From the NCBI RefSeq assembly GCF_031453995.1, contig NZ_JAVDPZ010000001.1, positions 162,413-226,412 of the forward strand: DNA of 64,000 nt. Direction: 5' to 3'. This document shows positions 7,877 through 16,645 of the stretch, in pieces. Source of the stretch: Nitrobacter vulgaris (GTDB taxonomy: Bacteria > Pseudomonadota > Alphaproteobacteria > Rhizobiales > Xanthobacteraceae). The position numbers and the translations under genes were made by a program. How positions within the stretch are numbered: position 1 is the first letter of the stretch; each line of letters begins with the position of its first letter. The notes under the pieces are model-generated. The model did no database searches, had not been told where the DNA came from, and was given only the letters and a program-made list of their open reading frames with translations.

Positions 7877-9006
7877 GCCTCGCCAACCATTTCGAAATTC
7901 TCGGACGCGACGGCAGCGCTCGCACCGGACTTCTCACCACAGCTCACGGCGCGGTGCGCACACCGGCGTTCATGCCGGTCGGGACACAAGGCGCCATGAA
8001 GGGCCTCCAATGGCAAGAGGTGCGCGACGCCGGGACCGATATCGTGCTCGGCAATACCTATCACCTGATGCTGCGGCCCGGAGCTGAGCGGATCGACGAA
8101 CTCGGCGGCTTGCAAAAATTCACGACCTGGGGCGGGCCGATGTTGACGGATTCCGGCGGGTTCCAGGTGATGTCGCTGGCCCAGTTGCGAAAGGTGAAAG
8201 AGCAGGGCGTGACGTTTCGCTCTCATATCGACGGTACCGCGATCGAACTGACGCCTGAACGCGCCGTCGAGGTTCAGCGGCTGCTCGGCTCCGACATCGC
8301 GATGCAGCTCGACGAATGCGTTCGGCTCCCCGCCGAGCGTACCGACATTGAGCGCGCTATGCAGCTCTCGCTGCGCTGGGCCGAGCGCAGCAGGCGCGCT
8401 TTCGAGGGCGCCCCCGCCGCCAACATGCTGTTCGGCATCGTTCAAGGTGGGGACAGCTCCGACCTGCGGCGCACGAGCGCGTGCAGGCTGACCGAGATCG
8501 GCTTCCACGGCTACGCAATCGGCGGTCTCGCGGTCGGTGAACCGCAGGCCATCATGCTCGCGATGATCGAGGAAACCATGCCGTGGCTGCCGGTGGAACG
8601 GCCGCGCTATCTGATGGGTGTGGGGACGCCGGACGATTTGCTGGAAGCAGTCGCGCGCGGCATCGATATGTTTGATTGCGTCATGCCGACGCGGAACGGA
8701 CGCCACGGCATGGCCTTCACCCGCTTCGGCCAGATCAATCTTCGCAACGCCCGTCACGCCGACGACCCGCGTCCACTCGACGAAGAGAGTTCATGGCCGG
8801 CATCGCGAAATTATTCGCGCGCCTATCTGCATCATCTGGTGCGATCCGGCGAAACGCTCGGCGCGATGCTACTCTCCGGGATCAACATCGCATATTATCA
8901 GAGTTTGATGCAGGCCATGCGTACGGCGATTAAAGGAGGAACCTTTCAGCAGTTTCGCGAGCTGACACGCGAAGGCTGGGCGCGCGGCGATATCGCCATG
9001 CGCTGA
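7873..9006 (+). CDS. tgt: Queuine/preQ1 tRNA-guanine transglycosylase
   Basis: This encodes the 377-residue enzyme that replaces guanine-34 with preQ1 in tRNAs for Asp, Asn, His and Tyr. The catalytic nucleophile Asp lies in FDCVMPTRNGRHGMAF, and the proton-handling Asp in MLTDSGGFQVMSL. GIVQGG and the base-recognition region are present. Unlike most bacterial Tgt proteins, the usual C-terminal CxCxxC zinc site is not seen: the segment reads NARHADDPRPLDEESSWPASRNYSRAYLHHL with no cysteines, as in several alphaproteobacteria. It directly follows queA by ATGA overlap. Confidence 0.95.
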   Translation: MSLANHFEILGRDGSARTGLLTTAHGAVRTPAFMPVGTQGAMKGLQWQEVRDAGTDIVLGNTYHLMLRPGAERIDELGGLQKFTTWGGPMLTDSGGFQVMSLAQLRKVKEQGVTFRSHIDGTAIELTPERAVEVQRLLGSDIAMQLDECVRLPAERTDIERAMQLSLRWAERSRRAFEGAPAANMLFGIVQGGDSSDLRRTSACRLTEIGFHGYAIGGLAVGEPQAIMLAMIEETMPWLPVERPRYLMGVGTPDDLLEAVARGIDMFDCVMPTRNGRHGMAFTRFGQINLRNARHADDPRPLDEESSWPASRNYSRAYLHHLVRSGETLGAMLLSGINIAYYQSLMQAMRTAIKGGTFQQFRELTREGWARGDIAMR

Positions 9007-9033
9007 TGTCTGACTGCATCGGAAAAGATCGTA

Positions 9034-9249
9034 TCAATTGCAGGCGATGCGTTGGACGACATGCTTGGTTACGAAGCCGTAACCGCATGTGTCGCAGCTC
9101 CACAAGTGGCCGATGACGTTGTCGGGCAAGTATGCGGATGCTTCCGCTGCAATCATCGAGTCGGCGCAAACCGGGCACGTCGGAAGATCGCTTCCGCGAG
9201 GCGCGGAGTGCGGCAGGGCGGTCGACCGGATTTCAGCAATCGCTGGCAT
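9034..9249 (-). CDS. Small zinc-ribbon protein
   Basis: This encodes a 71-residue protein with two CxxC pairs (CPVCADSM and CDTCGYGF) about 28 residues apart, a classical zinc-ribbon layout. No signal or membrane segment is visible. Homologues of this size are common in Bradyrhizobium-type genomes without a known role. The start is preceded by AGGAGG (reverse strand of TTTCCAAAAGGAGGTCACGA), a strong ribosome site. It is convergent with tgt and divergent from the cysteine synthase. Confidence 0.75.
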   Translation of the reverse strand: MPAIAEIRSTALPHSAPRGSDLPTCPVCADSMIAAEASAYLPDNVIGHLWSCDTCGYGFVTKHVVQRIACN

Positions 9250-9456
9250 TCGTGACCTCCTTTTGGAAATTAATCAGTCTGGACTTTCCGGCACCGTACA
9301 CGCATCGTTTGACGATGTCGCAACACAAATGCGTTTCTTTTACGAATTCCAGTCCTGCAAGAATCGGGCTTGGCGCAACGTATTGCTGCCAGACTTTAGC
9401 CCCCGACACGCTGGCTGATCGTGATGAGCATTGTTCAACTACTCGAGGACGCTGAC

Positions 9457-10434
9457 ATGGATACAAAATCAAAGGTTGATGCACCGCACCATGCCGGCCG
9501 TGGCCGTGTGTTCGACAGCATTGTCGATACGGTTGGAGACACCCCGATCGTCCGGCTGCGCAGGCTGCCACAACAGCATGGTGTGAATGCAATTATTCTG
9601 GCCAAACTGGAATACTTCAACCCAGCCACGAGCGTGAAAGATCGTATCGGCGCGGCAATGATCGTGGCAATGGAGAAAGCTGGCAAGATCGATGCCGACA
9701 CGGTTCTGATCGAACCGACCTCGGGAAACACTGGCATAGCGCTGGCGTTCGTTGCGGCCTCGCGTGGCTACCGCCTGAAGCTGGTGATGCCAGAGTCAGT
9801 CTCGACGGAGCGCTGCAAGATGCTGGCCTTTCTGGGAGCGGAAATCGTTCTGACGCCGGCGGCAGAGGGTATGAAAGGATCAATCGCCATGGCCGAGGAA
9901 CTGGTGCGCACGACTCCGCACGCCGTCATGCCGCAACAGTTCAAGAACCTCGCCAATCCGGAGATTCACCGGCTCACCACGGCCGAAGAGATATGGAACG
10001 ATACCGGCGGGAACATTGATTGGGTCGTGGCTGGGGTCGGGACTGGCGGGACCATAACGGGGATTGGTCAGGCCCTGAAGCCCCGCAAGCCGTCCTTGCG
10101 CATCGTTGCAGTCGAACCCGAGGAGAGCGCGGTACTGTCGGGCGGACGGCATTCGCCGCACAAGATCCAGGGGATCGGCGCGGGTTTTGTCCCCCAAATC
10201 CTGGATCGTTCCGTCGTTGATGAGGTCGTGAAAGTCGATAGCGCCACGGCATTGGAAACCGCCCGTGCCTTGGCGCGTAGCGAAGGCATTCCAGGGGGGA
10301 TTTCGTCCGGTGCAGCTGTTGCAGCGGCGCTTGCCATCGGCCGGAGGCCCGGCAGCGAAGGCAAAACCATTCTTGCCGTCGTCCCCTCGTTCTCCGAGCG
10401 ATATCTCTCGACGGCGTTGTTCGAGGGAATCTGA
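9457..10434 (+). CDS. cysK: Cysteine synthase A (O-acetylserine sulfhydrylase)
   Basis: This encodes a PLP enzyme of about 325 residues that makes L-cysteine from O-acetyl-L-serine and sulfide in the cytoplasm. The PLP lysine is in NPATSVKDRIG, the substrate loop is TSGNTGIALAF, and the phosphate-binding loop is GVGTGGTITGIG. The C-terminal part has the serine of GIPGGISSGAA that contacts the cofactor ring. I chose ATG 9457, preceded by GAGGA; earlier in-frame starts at 9421 and 9424 lack such a site. A strong terminator follows at 10438. The fold is shared with cystathionine beta-synthase, but the motifs favour CysK. Confidence 0.93.
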   Translation: MDTKSKVDAPHHAGRGRVFDSIVDTVGDTPIVRLRRLPQQHGVNAIILAKLEYFNPATSVKDRIGAAMIVAMEKAGKIDADTVLIEPTSGNTGIALAFVAASRGYRLKLVMPESVSTERCKMLAFLGAEIVLTPAAEGMKGSIAMAEELVRTTPHAVMPQQFKNLANPEIHRLTTAEEIWNDTGGNIDWVVAGVGTGGTITGIGQALKPRKPSLRIVAVEPEESAVLSGGRHSPHKIQGIGAGFVPQILDRSVVDEVVKVDSATALETARALARSEGIPGGISSGAAVAAALAIGRRPGSEGKTILAVVPSFSERYLSTALFEGI

Positions 10435-10437
10435 CCA

Positions 10438-10485
10438 GAGTCTTTCACCGCTTCACGGAACGGTGAAAGACTCGATCTTTTTCTG
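10438..10485 (+). terminator. Rho-independent terminator of cysK
   Basis: GAGTCTTTCACCG (10438-10450) pairs perfectly with CGGTGAAAGACTC (10461-10473) across a 10-nt loop, and GATCTTTTTCT follows. A 13-bp stem with a T-run right after the stop is a textbook intrinsic terminator. Confidence 0.85.
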
Positions 10486-10553
10486 ACGTGCTTTTCTTCT
10501 CGCAACCGAATTGCACTTCGTTCGGAAGCGCTATACCGAAGACTGCGCTGAGA

Positions 10554-11033
10554 TCAGGAACGGGACAGCGAGATATTGGCCCCCCTGAACTGACCGTCCG
10601 AACTGATGACCACGTCCTGCCGGTTGCCGTTCGTCTTCATCTTGAGCTTTGCCGTAAATGCGGGAGCGCTGACGTCGACGTTAAACTGGCCATTACCGGC
10701 CCGTCCTTCGAGGGTTCCGCTAACATTGCGGCTGGTCTCGCGCCACTCTCCCGACAGAACGCCGTTACGAGCGAGCACATTGCTTCTGAGTTCGAATTTG
10801 TAACTGTCGCTGGCACATAGCAGCGTCTGATTGAGGCCCTGGGCATCGCCACTCACGGCATAGGTGGCCTTGCAGCGGATCTTTTCGGTTGAGCCATCCT
10901 CGAGCTGGATACTGCCACGTCCGGTCCAGACACCCGCCAAGCCTTCAAACGGCCCCGCTCCAGCGGAACTAGCGGATATCGACAGCATCACCACAGCGCC
11001 TAGCGCGCACGCGGCGGATAATCCTCGTGACAT
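10554..11033 (-). CDS. Secreted protein of a rhizobial family
   Basis: This encodes an exported protein of about 159 residues. The signal peptide is MSRGLSAACALGAVVMLSIS with a cleavage-type ASSAGA. The mature part begins with FEGLAGVWTGRGSI and has a regular alternation of beta-strand-like segments and two cysteines (IRCKATY and LLCASD). It looks like a small beta-sandwich or lipocalin-like periplasmic protein. I chose ATG 11033 because GGGGGG lies 4-9 bases upstream; earlier in-frame starts would run into the preceding gene. It lies 34 bp after the related secreted gene, so the two probably form an operon. Confidence 0.7.
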   Translation of the reverse strand: MSRGLSAACALGAVVMLSISASSAGAGPFEGLAGVWTGRGSIQLEDGSTEKIRCKATYAVSGDAQGLNQTLLCASDSYKFELRSNVLARNGVLSGEWRETSRNVSGTLEGRAGNGQFNVDVSAPAFTAKLKMKTNGNRQDVVISSDGQFRGANISLSRS

Positions 11034-11067
11034 GATCCCCCCAAATCCCATTTGCATCATCCCATTA

Positions 11068-11418
11068 TTACTGACGCGAAGCTTCCCAGCGCCCGCTACA
11101 AGGAACTCCTCCGGACGCTCCATTCCACTTCCCCGATCCAACATTACCGTTGAGCTGTCCGTTGGCGTAAGCGCCGCGGATGGATACCTTCACGTAACCT
11201 TGGTTTCCGACACTGCCGGTGATGTCAGCGCCTGCCGCCGAAACCTTACCGTCGGTAACGGTCAGAGGATATTGCGCCACCGGGTCGCAGGTGCCCGTTT
11301 TGGTGACGATTTTGACGTTCCAAAGCCCGTCATAAGTTTTTCCGGCAAGCGCCGGGGAAGCCAAGCCCGCAATCAGGCCACATGAAAAAAGAACAGCATG
11401 AATGCGAACATGACGCAT
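11068..11418 (-). CDS. Secreted small protein
   Basis: This encodes a 116-residue exported protein: signal peptide MRHVRIHAVLFSCGLIAGL ending in SPALA, then KTYDGLWNVKIVTKTGTCDP with repeated glycine-rich beta-strands (GNQGYVKVSIRGAYANGQLNG) and a final cysteine (PCSGRW). The two mature cysteines may pair. It is the upstream member of a two-gene minus-strand unit; its downstream neighbour shares the (G)LW/VW start and strand pattern, so both may descend from one fold. The function is unknown. Confidence 0.75.
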   Translation of the reverse strand: MRHVRIHAVLFSCGLIAGLASPALAGKTYDGLWNVKIVTKTGTCDPVAQYPLTVTDGKVSAAGADITGSVGNQGYVKVSIRGAYANGQLNGNVGSGKWNGASGGVPCSGRWEASRQ

Positions 11419-11951
11419 GAACTAATTCCTCGATTTTCGTGATCGCCGCGTTATTCCGGCAGATTGTGTCCAAAATAGCGGCAGGGCGGATCGCGGCCGA
11501 TAGCTTGAGGCCAGCGTCAGGTTCGCGCGCACGAAATAGTGTCTCGGCCGATATTGGCCAATCACTAATCAATTCAATATATTACCTCCGCGCATCAGTC
11601 GCGCACTTAAAGAAAACTCATGACCCGCCACTGTTGCTGTCCAGCAAAACCGTAACGAATCGGGCAGTTTATTGACCTTGAAACGCTCATACTCAGTTTC
11701 GGTGAGGAAGAATAGAGATCTTCAAAAGACGCCGTATCGAGGCTGGATATGACGATATACGGCTGCCGGCAAGCCAGAATTTCAGATGTTGTTCGTTGAG
11801 GATAGCGACATGCGGGCCCTATGTCTTCGACGATTGGCAACTAGAGGTTACCCACCGTGTTGCTTCAAAGGAGTTCAAAGGAGAGAATATATTCAATCCG
11901 ACCGAAGCCTAAAGTCAGGACGTTTCTAGTCGGGAATGCTCAAGGCCTCGC
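11419..11951. other. Intergenic region, no gene seen
   Basis: About 530 bp without a convincing reading frame on either strand. It holds the promoter of the minus-strand secreted pair and of the PcfJ-like gene at 11952. No strong hairpin or repeat was seen. Confidence 0.5.
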
Positions 11952-13097
11952 ATGAAGGATGACGCACAGAAGAGCCTCCTGCAGTGGCTGGCTCCCGAAT
12001 TCGCAGCGAACGGTCTGCTGCGGGACGAACCTTGGGTTCAGGCCTGTGCACATGAAGCTGAGAACATGTTCGCGGTCAGGCCATTGGCGATCGCGGCTGT
12101 GACCATGGTTGTGGCCGAACCTTTCGCGATCGATTATCTGCGGCAAGCTCCGGTCCTCGTCGTCGCGGCGGCGCAGGGCATGGAGTGTTTTCGCCCAAGC
12201 GAACGAGAATTTATCCAGCAGGACTGGCAAGCGATTGTTCATGATCGCCCAAAATTGCGCGATCTCTTGAGGTATTATGGACTTATCCGGCCCTTACGCG
12301 CGCTAAAAGGGCAAGCGTTTCGTGCTGGTCCCACCGAATATCAGACCATTCAGAATTTGTGCGATATCCCGCCCTCACCACTGGCGCAGGCAATTCCATC
12401 CGCGATCCGCAAGCAGCACAACTGGTTGCGCGCGCTCGGGGAATGGTCCGAGGCAATGTGTCGTCGTGAGCAGAGTGCGAAGGCCCTCTTTGACTGGGCA
12501 GTGTGCGCGATGGGTGATCATACGGCGAGCACGGCGGGTGGTTCCCTGGATCAGGCGTCCGCTGTTGCGGATTATGCGGCATTTCATATCGGCCGGTTCA
12601 ATCGGCGCTGGAGTTATGAACGCGCTTACCGAGCGGCGCTCGAGTGGCACGATGAGCTCGCGCAAGCCAGCAGCGAGAAGGCGTACCTTCTGACCCACAA
12701 GATCGGGTGGAACGAGGTCATCGACTATGGAGACCTGCCGCGCAGGAGAATCATTGATGGGTACGAAATTGTAGCGCTTCAGTCAGGCGCGGCGCTTCAC
12801 GCCGAGGGCGCGGAAATGCATCATTGCGTTGCGAGCTACGCAGGAAATGTCATACGCGGCTTCAGCCGAATTTTCTCGGTGCGCGGAGACGGCCAGCGGC
12901 TTGCGACGTTCGAGGTCAGTAAGTCAGGCTTCCTGCTTGCGTCGGGCGAATTTCTTCAACTGCCTGCAAGAAAACGCTCGCCTTACAAGCTTATTCAGAT
13001 CAAGGGACCGTACAATTCCGAGGTCTCCCAAGACGTTGAGAAGGCGATTCAGGCGTTTATCTCCAGCCTGAACCAAGCCGCCCCAACGGTCGGTTGA
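11952..13097 (+). CDS. PcfJ-like domain protein
   Basis: This encodes a 381-residue cytoplasmic protein. The C-terminal third carries the PcfJ signature: EGAEMHHCVASYA followed by VIRGFSRIFSVR and LATFEVSKSGF, a His-His-Cys core found in plasmid- and phage-associated proteins of unknown biochemical role. The N-terminal two-thirds is helical with many tryptophans and arginines and has no domain I can name. PcfJ proteins are often found on mobile elements, but here the neighbours look chromosomal. The ATG at 11952 is the first in frame. Confidence 0.75.
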   Translation: MKDDAQKSLLQWLAPEFAANGLLRDEPWVQACAHEAENMFAVRPLAIAAVTMVVAEPFAIDYLRQAPVLVVAAAQGMECFRPSEREFIQQDWQAIVHDRPKLRDLLRYYGLIRPLRALKGQAFRAGPTEYQTIQNLCDIPPSPLAQAIPSAIRKQHNWLRALGEWSEAMCRREQSAKALFDWAVCAMGDHTASTAGGSLDQASAVADYAAFHIGRFNRRWSYERAYRAALEWHDELAQASSEKAYLLTHKIGWNEVIDYGDLPRRRIIDGYEIVALQSGAALHAEGAEMHHCVASYAGNVIRGFSRIFSVRGDGQRLATFEVSKSGFLLASGEFLQLPARKRSPYKLIQIKGPYNSEVSQDVEKAIQAFISSLNQAAPTVG

Positions 13098-13147
13098 GCA
13101 GTTTTGTCCCAGGTTCAATAATCCCAGGTCCAATAATGATGACAAAA

Positions 13148-13179
13148 GGCCCGCCATCCACGCGTGAGGGAGGCGGGCC
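13148..13179 (-). terminator. Terminator downstream of the HIG1 gene
   Basis: GGCCCGCC (13148-13155) pairs perfectly with GGCGGGCC (13172-13179). Read on the minus strand the stem is followed by TTTTGTC. It therefore fits as the intrinsic terminator for the minus-strand gene that stops at 13272. Confidence 0.6.
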
Positions 13180-13271
13180 AGGTCGAGTGAAGTCGGACGG
13201 TACCCGGCCAAGGGACCGCCCGGATCGGGCAATGCACTGAGAGGCAGATGGTTCCTGAGATCGTGTACGAT

Positions 13272-13472
13272 CTACTGCTGTCCCATCATCGACCAGATCG
13301 TCAGCATGACTAAGACGATCGCGATGAATTGCAGTACAACCCGGGTTTGCATCAGGTATTGCGAGCGCCACGGATTGCCGCCGCGCATCATGTTTACGAG
13401 GCCTAGCACCAGTACGGCCGCGACGGAAGCCAGCGCGATCGGGATCATAATTTGACTTAGGAATTCTGTCAT
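13272..13472 (-). CDS. HIG1-domain small membrane protein
   Basis: This encodes a 66-residue protein with two membrane helices (residues about 8-27 and 45-62) and the short loop NMMRGGNPWRSQYLMQTRV between them, the pattern of the bacterial hypoxia-induced-gene-1 family. In mitochondria the family tunes cytochrome oxidase; in alphaproteobacteria it is a widespread inner-membrane protein whose role is not settled. It is monocistronic, with a hairpin terminator downstream. Confidence 0.85.
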   Translation of the reverse strand: MTEFLSQIMIPIALASVAAVLVLGLVNMMRGGNPWRSQYLMQTRVVLQFIAIVLVMLTIWSMMGQQ

Positions 13473-13765
13473 GCCGGTAAAGTCTCACGCTGTTTGATCG
13501 ATTTAATAAACTGTAAGAGAGGGAAGGGGTTCCGCAACCGGAACCTTCTCGCCCCGTCAAACGAAGTTCGAGTTTGGCGACGATTTATACGACGCGGAGC
13601 CCTGAATTGCGACAAGGCTGGCGCGCATTATCGCCGTCGCTCTTGTCCTCCAATCGTAACGGCGGCGCTTGGCGCGTCGAACGTCTCGCCAAGGAGCGAA
13701 GCCTCGGAACTATCGCGCTCGCGCTCGGTTGATGCTTCAAACGGAGCGATCAAAGGGAGCGATTG

Positions 13766-14035
13766 ATGGCGAATATTAGCGGCGACGCGGAAAATGAAGG
13801 CGCACTCCGAAATGCATCCGATCAGGTCAAGCGCGCCACGCGAGACTTGGCTGCTAACTTAACGAAATCCGGCTCAGCCGCTTACGATCACGGCTCCGAT
13901 CTCGTCGCCAGAAGCCCGGGGAGTGCTCTCCTAACGGCAGGGATTATTGGTTTTGCGCTGGGCGTGATCTTGACCAAGGGCTCTCAGACGCCCCGGAACA
14001 GTCTTCAACGATATTACGATCGCTACACTCGTTAG
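13766..14035 (+). CDS. YqjD/ElaB-like membrane-anchored stress protein
   Basis: This encodes an 89-residue protein with an N-terminal amphipathic helix (ALRNASDQVKRATRDLAANL), the phrase SDLVARSPGSALL and a C-terminal single membrane helix (LTAGIIGFALGVILT). This arrangement matches the DUF883/ElaB group, inner-membrane proteins associated with ribosomes and stationary phase in enterobacteria. ATG 13766 is preceded by AAAGGGAG at 6 bases; a TTG just before it is less likely. Confidence 0.6.
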   Translation: MANISGDAENEGALRNASDQVKRATRDLAANLTKSGSAAYDHGSDLVARSPGSALLTAGIIGFALGVILTKGSQTPRNSLQRYYDRYTR

Positions 14036-14601
14036 CCGGTCTCGAGGCTCGCACCTCCAGTAGGGGCGATTACGCGACTTGGGCACGGGTCGGTATGCGA
14101 GTCCGCCCCAATGTCTATAGTGGTGCTAAACCGGCGAGAGACGCTGCAATCCCTCATCTGGACAAGTGCCGGGTGAATGCCGCTACGGCTCCAGTTACTG
14201 GTGATCAGGCGGTGTTGATAGCCGCGATGAGGCCCATGGCTACGCTCGAACCAATCCCAGGCGAAAGCGAGAACAAACATGATGGTGCAGCCCACGGCGC
14301 ACGGAACAAGGAACGGGCCTAAGTCCCTAGACTCGAAAGGCTGGTCATGAAATGGCCCAGCCCGAAAACGAAGGCGGATAGGATGACGGAGCAGACGATA
14401 ATTCGGCTCATTCTCGGATCGGATGCGAGGTGATTTACTAGTATAGTACCCGTTCGGCCTTGGGTTCTCATAGGGCTAAGATACGCGGCCTCAGACGCCA
14501 TCCACGACAGCCTCAAACAATTTCCTCCGCGGACAAAGCAAAAAGGGCCGGCACCTGATGCCGGCCCTTTTTGCTTTCAGAACCGCGAGGTTCGAGAGTA
14601 A
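14036..14601. other. Intergenic region with a possible 30-residue membrane peptide
   Basis: About 565 bp with no confident gene. On the minus strand 14411-14319 could encode a peptide of about 30 residues that is almost entirely a membrane helix (MSRIIVCSVILSAFVFGLGH). It has a weak GAGA ribosome site and no recognisable family. The symmetric terminator at 14538-14574 closes the region. Confidence 0.3.
14538..14574 (-). terminator. Perfect 16-bp terminator hairpin of the outer-membrane protein gene
   Basis: The arms 14538-14553 and 14559-14574 are exact complements (core AGGGCCGGCA), with the loop CCTGA. T-runs occur on both strands, so it can stop transcription from either side; its main client is the minus-strand barrel gene ending at 14602. 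Confidence 0.85.
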
Positions 14602-15282
14602 TCAGTATCCCGGGGCAAGCGGAGCGCCCATCGGAGCACCCCAGTTGAAGCGGTAGTTCAGACCGATCTTGATGGTGTGCTGGTCGTTGTGGAGGTTGCC
14701 CCGAACAAAACGCGGGCCCGGGCCCACGAAGTTCACAGTGCCGAGATCGTAGTACTGGTACTCGACCTTGCCCGACCAGTTCTGGGTGAACAGGTATTCG
14801 AAGCCGCCACCAAGGGTGTAGCCGTCACGGCCGCCGTTGCCGCCGAAGCCGTTGCTAAAGCGAGAGTCAGCCCAGCCGTAGCCGCCCTTGAAGTACAGCA
14901 AATTCGGACCCCAAGTGTAGCCGATTCGGCCGGTGACCGATCCGAGGCCACGGTTGGCGAAGGTACTGCTGGTATCGAGGAAACTGTAATTGGCTTCGAT
15001 ACCGAAGACCCAGTTCGGCGAGAACTGCGTGTCATAGCCGATCTGGCCGCCGCCCATGAACACGCCGTCGTTGTTGTTGACAGCACCGGGTAAGAAGATG
15101 CTGTTCGAGGAGTTACCGAAGGCACCGCCGATGTGACCGCCGATATAGAAGCCGGTCCAATTATAGATCGGAGCGGGCGGTAAGGGCGGTGCTTTGGTGT
15201 AGGGATGAGCTGCTAAATCAGCGGCGGACGCAGCCGACGCGCTGATCAGCACGGCTGCGGTCGCTAGAAGAATCTTCTTCAT
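14602..15282 (-). CDS. Outer-membrane beta-barrel protein (Omp31/Omp25-like)
   Basis: This encodes a 226-residue protein with a signal peptide (MKKILLATAAVLISASAASA, then ADLAAHPYTKAPPLPPAPIY) and an eight-stranded barrel of the Omp25/Omp31 type. Hallmarks are YNWTGFYIGGHIGGAFG at the start, repeated aromatic-glycine strands (NWVFGIEANYSF, LLYFKGGYGWADSRF, WSGKVEYQYYDLG) and a C-terminal IKIGLNYRFNW. Such proteins are abundant surface porin-like proteins of rhizobia, with structural or adhesion roles. It is the last chromosomal gene before the island. Confidence 0.88.
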   Translation of the reverse strand: MKKILLATAAVLISASAASAADLAAHPYTKAPPLPPAPIYNWTGFYIGGHIGGAFGNSSNSIFLPGAVNNNDGVFMGGGQIGYDTQFSPNWVFGIEANYSFLDTSSTFANRGLGSVTGRIGYTWGPNLLYFKGGYGWADSRFSNGFGGNGGRDGYTLGGGFEYLFTQNWSGKVEYQYYDLGTVNFVGPGPRFVRGNLHNDQHTIKIGLNYRFNWGAPMGAPLAPGY

Positions 15283-15614
15283 GAGGTAGCCTCAAAGCTG
15301 TAATCGATCGATACCGCTCAATATAACGGTAGGAGCTCGGGTGCGGCTGTAGCGTGTCTGCCACACACGGTTGAATTGTTGACGACCCGCTGCTGCAAAA
15401 AAAGCCGCGCCATCGTGGGCGGGACTAAGGATTCGATCTTGGACCGGACAGTTGCCAGCCTAGACAAACTGGCACAGATCAAGTCGCGCCATCTTAGAAT
15501 AGGCGCTTGGATCTTGTCGTTGGCAGCCTTGAGCGGAATTGTTTTCCTAGCTTTGCGGTGGTGGTTTAGAACGTTCCCGCTGCCGAAAATGAGCGGTGGA
15601 ATCGCGGGCTTGGT
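15283..15614. other. Intergenic region left of the island
   Basis: About 330 bp between the barrel gene and the attachment repeat. A plus-strand frame through 15439-15600 could give a short segment with one membrane helix (IGAWILSLAALSGIVFLALR), but it has no clear start and runs into the tRNA fragment. I see no gene that I can support. Confidence 0.35.
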
Positions 15615-15659
15615 TGGTGAGCGCGGAGGGACTCGAACCCTCGACCCCATGATTAAAAG
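15615..15659 (-). repeat. Left attachment repeat (3' part of tRNA-Lys)
   Basis: These 45 bp are identical to 41895-41939, the anticodon loop through CCA of the intact tRNA-Lys gene on the minus strand. Identity stops abruptly at both edges. The rest of the tRNA is absent, so this is not a working tRNA but the duplicated att core left when an element integrated at the tRNA 3' end. Confidence 0.92.
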
Positions 15660-15765
15660 AAAGGTTTTCAATCCGTTTCCTATTTAATTTCAACGGCAGC
15701 GGTTGGCAATCTTCTGAGCCTAACGTGATCGAACGTGCCGCAGGGACGGGGGGTTTGCCAACCAC

Positions 15766-15812
15766 TTAGCCGGGCTTTTTCTTTTGTCCCAACAAGTGAA
15801 TGCGCTGACCTC
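15766..15812 (-). pseudogene. 3'-end scrap of a tyrosine integrase gene
   Basis: On the minus strand the last codons read RIHLLGQKKKPG then stop, matching the C-terminus of the intact integrase at 34457 (RIHVLGSKRKPG). DNA identity with 34447-34492 extends through TTGCCAACCA and TTAGCCGGGCTTT. Upstream the match ends and the frame closes. It is a remnant of an integrase that once lay next to this attachment site. Confidence 0.6.
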
Positions 15813-16645
15813 AGCACGTTTTGTCTTGATCTCGCTGGACGGGGATACATGTGGACCCCGCTGCACCACAGAGCTTCCAAGAGAGATGGGTCCATCATTC
15901 CGAAAGCAGGCCGCACAGTACCGCTCCTTTGCCATCGCGACCGGTGTCGGGGAGGCTCTGGATGGGCCGGGTGAACGGGCTTGTCGATGGTTTCGGTCTA
16001 ATCGCCTACCTCGCCTCCCTCGATGGCCGGCTCGAGGCGTAGCGCGCGTTGACCGTAGCCAGGCGCGCCGCTGGATCCAGAAAGCAACAGCTCGCTCGCC
16101 CGAGATCGGCGGCAGTCTGCATAGGAGGTCCCCATACTCGGCCCCTTGCGCTAGATGTCTTTGCGGCTAGAGCGGCTCTTTTCTACGAATTGGTAATGCT
16201 AGACCGAATTTAATATGTTGATGCTGCCATTTGTTTTACCACTAGGTATTGATAACGCCCGACTCACGAGCACTCTCTGATTTCCACCTCCGGTAGGCCG
16301 TGCGCCATGCATCATTCATCGCATGAGAATACTACCATAAAGGCTCGTAAATACTTTGAGGTTTCCCATGGCCGATCAGGGTCGTTGCGATAAGCTCACT
16401 TATTCACCGGTTTGAACGCGACTAAAGGCTGGGGCGATTGCACTTGCTGAGCACTTCAACCCATGCGACGAATCTGCTGCTTTCGCGTGCACGACTCGGT
16501 TCCCCAAACCGGCCGTAAGGGCGAAGGCGTCGGAGGATCGGGGGCAGAGTTCGTGCATAGGTTTGTGATGGCGGCCGCCTCGACGGTCTGGCGACTCGCC
16601 GGGCGGACGGCCAAGATGGCCTCCTTTCTCCGGAGGTCCATCTAG
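15813..16645. other. Left end of the island, no gene seen
   Basis: Some 830 bp with only short, unconvincing frames. It must contain the promoter of the Druantia operon. A GGAGGT ribosome site appears at 16632-16637 just before the first gene. No repeats of note were seen. Confidence 0.5.

Noticed and set aside
7831..8757. 308-codon frame antisense to tgt
   Set aside because: Shadow of the tgt gene in GC-rich DNA; the protein is composition-like with no motif.
15376..15687. 103-codon frame reading through the left tRNA fragment
   Set aside because: Contains the typical artefact GERGGTRTLDPMIK, the translation of a tRNA 3' end; no good start.
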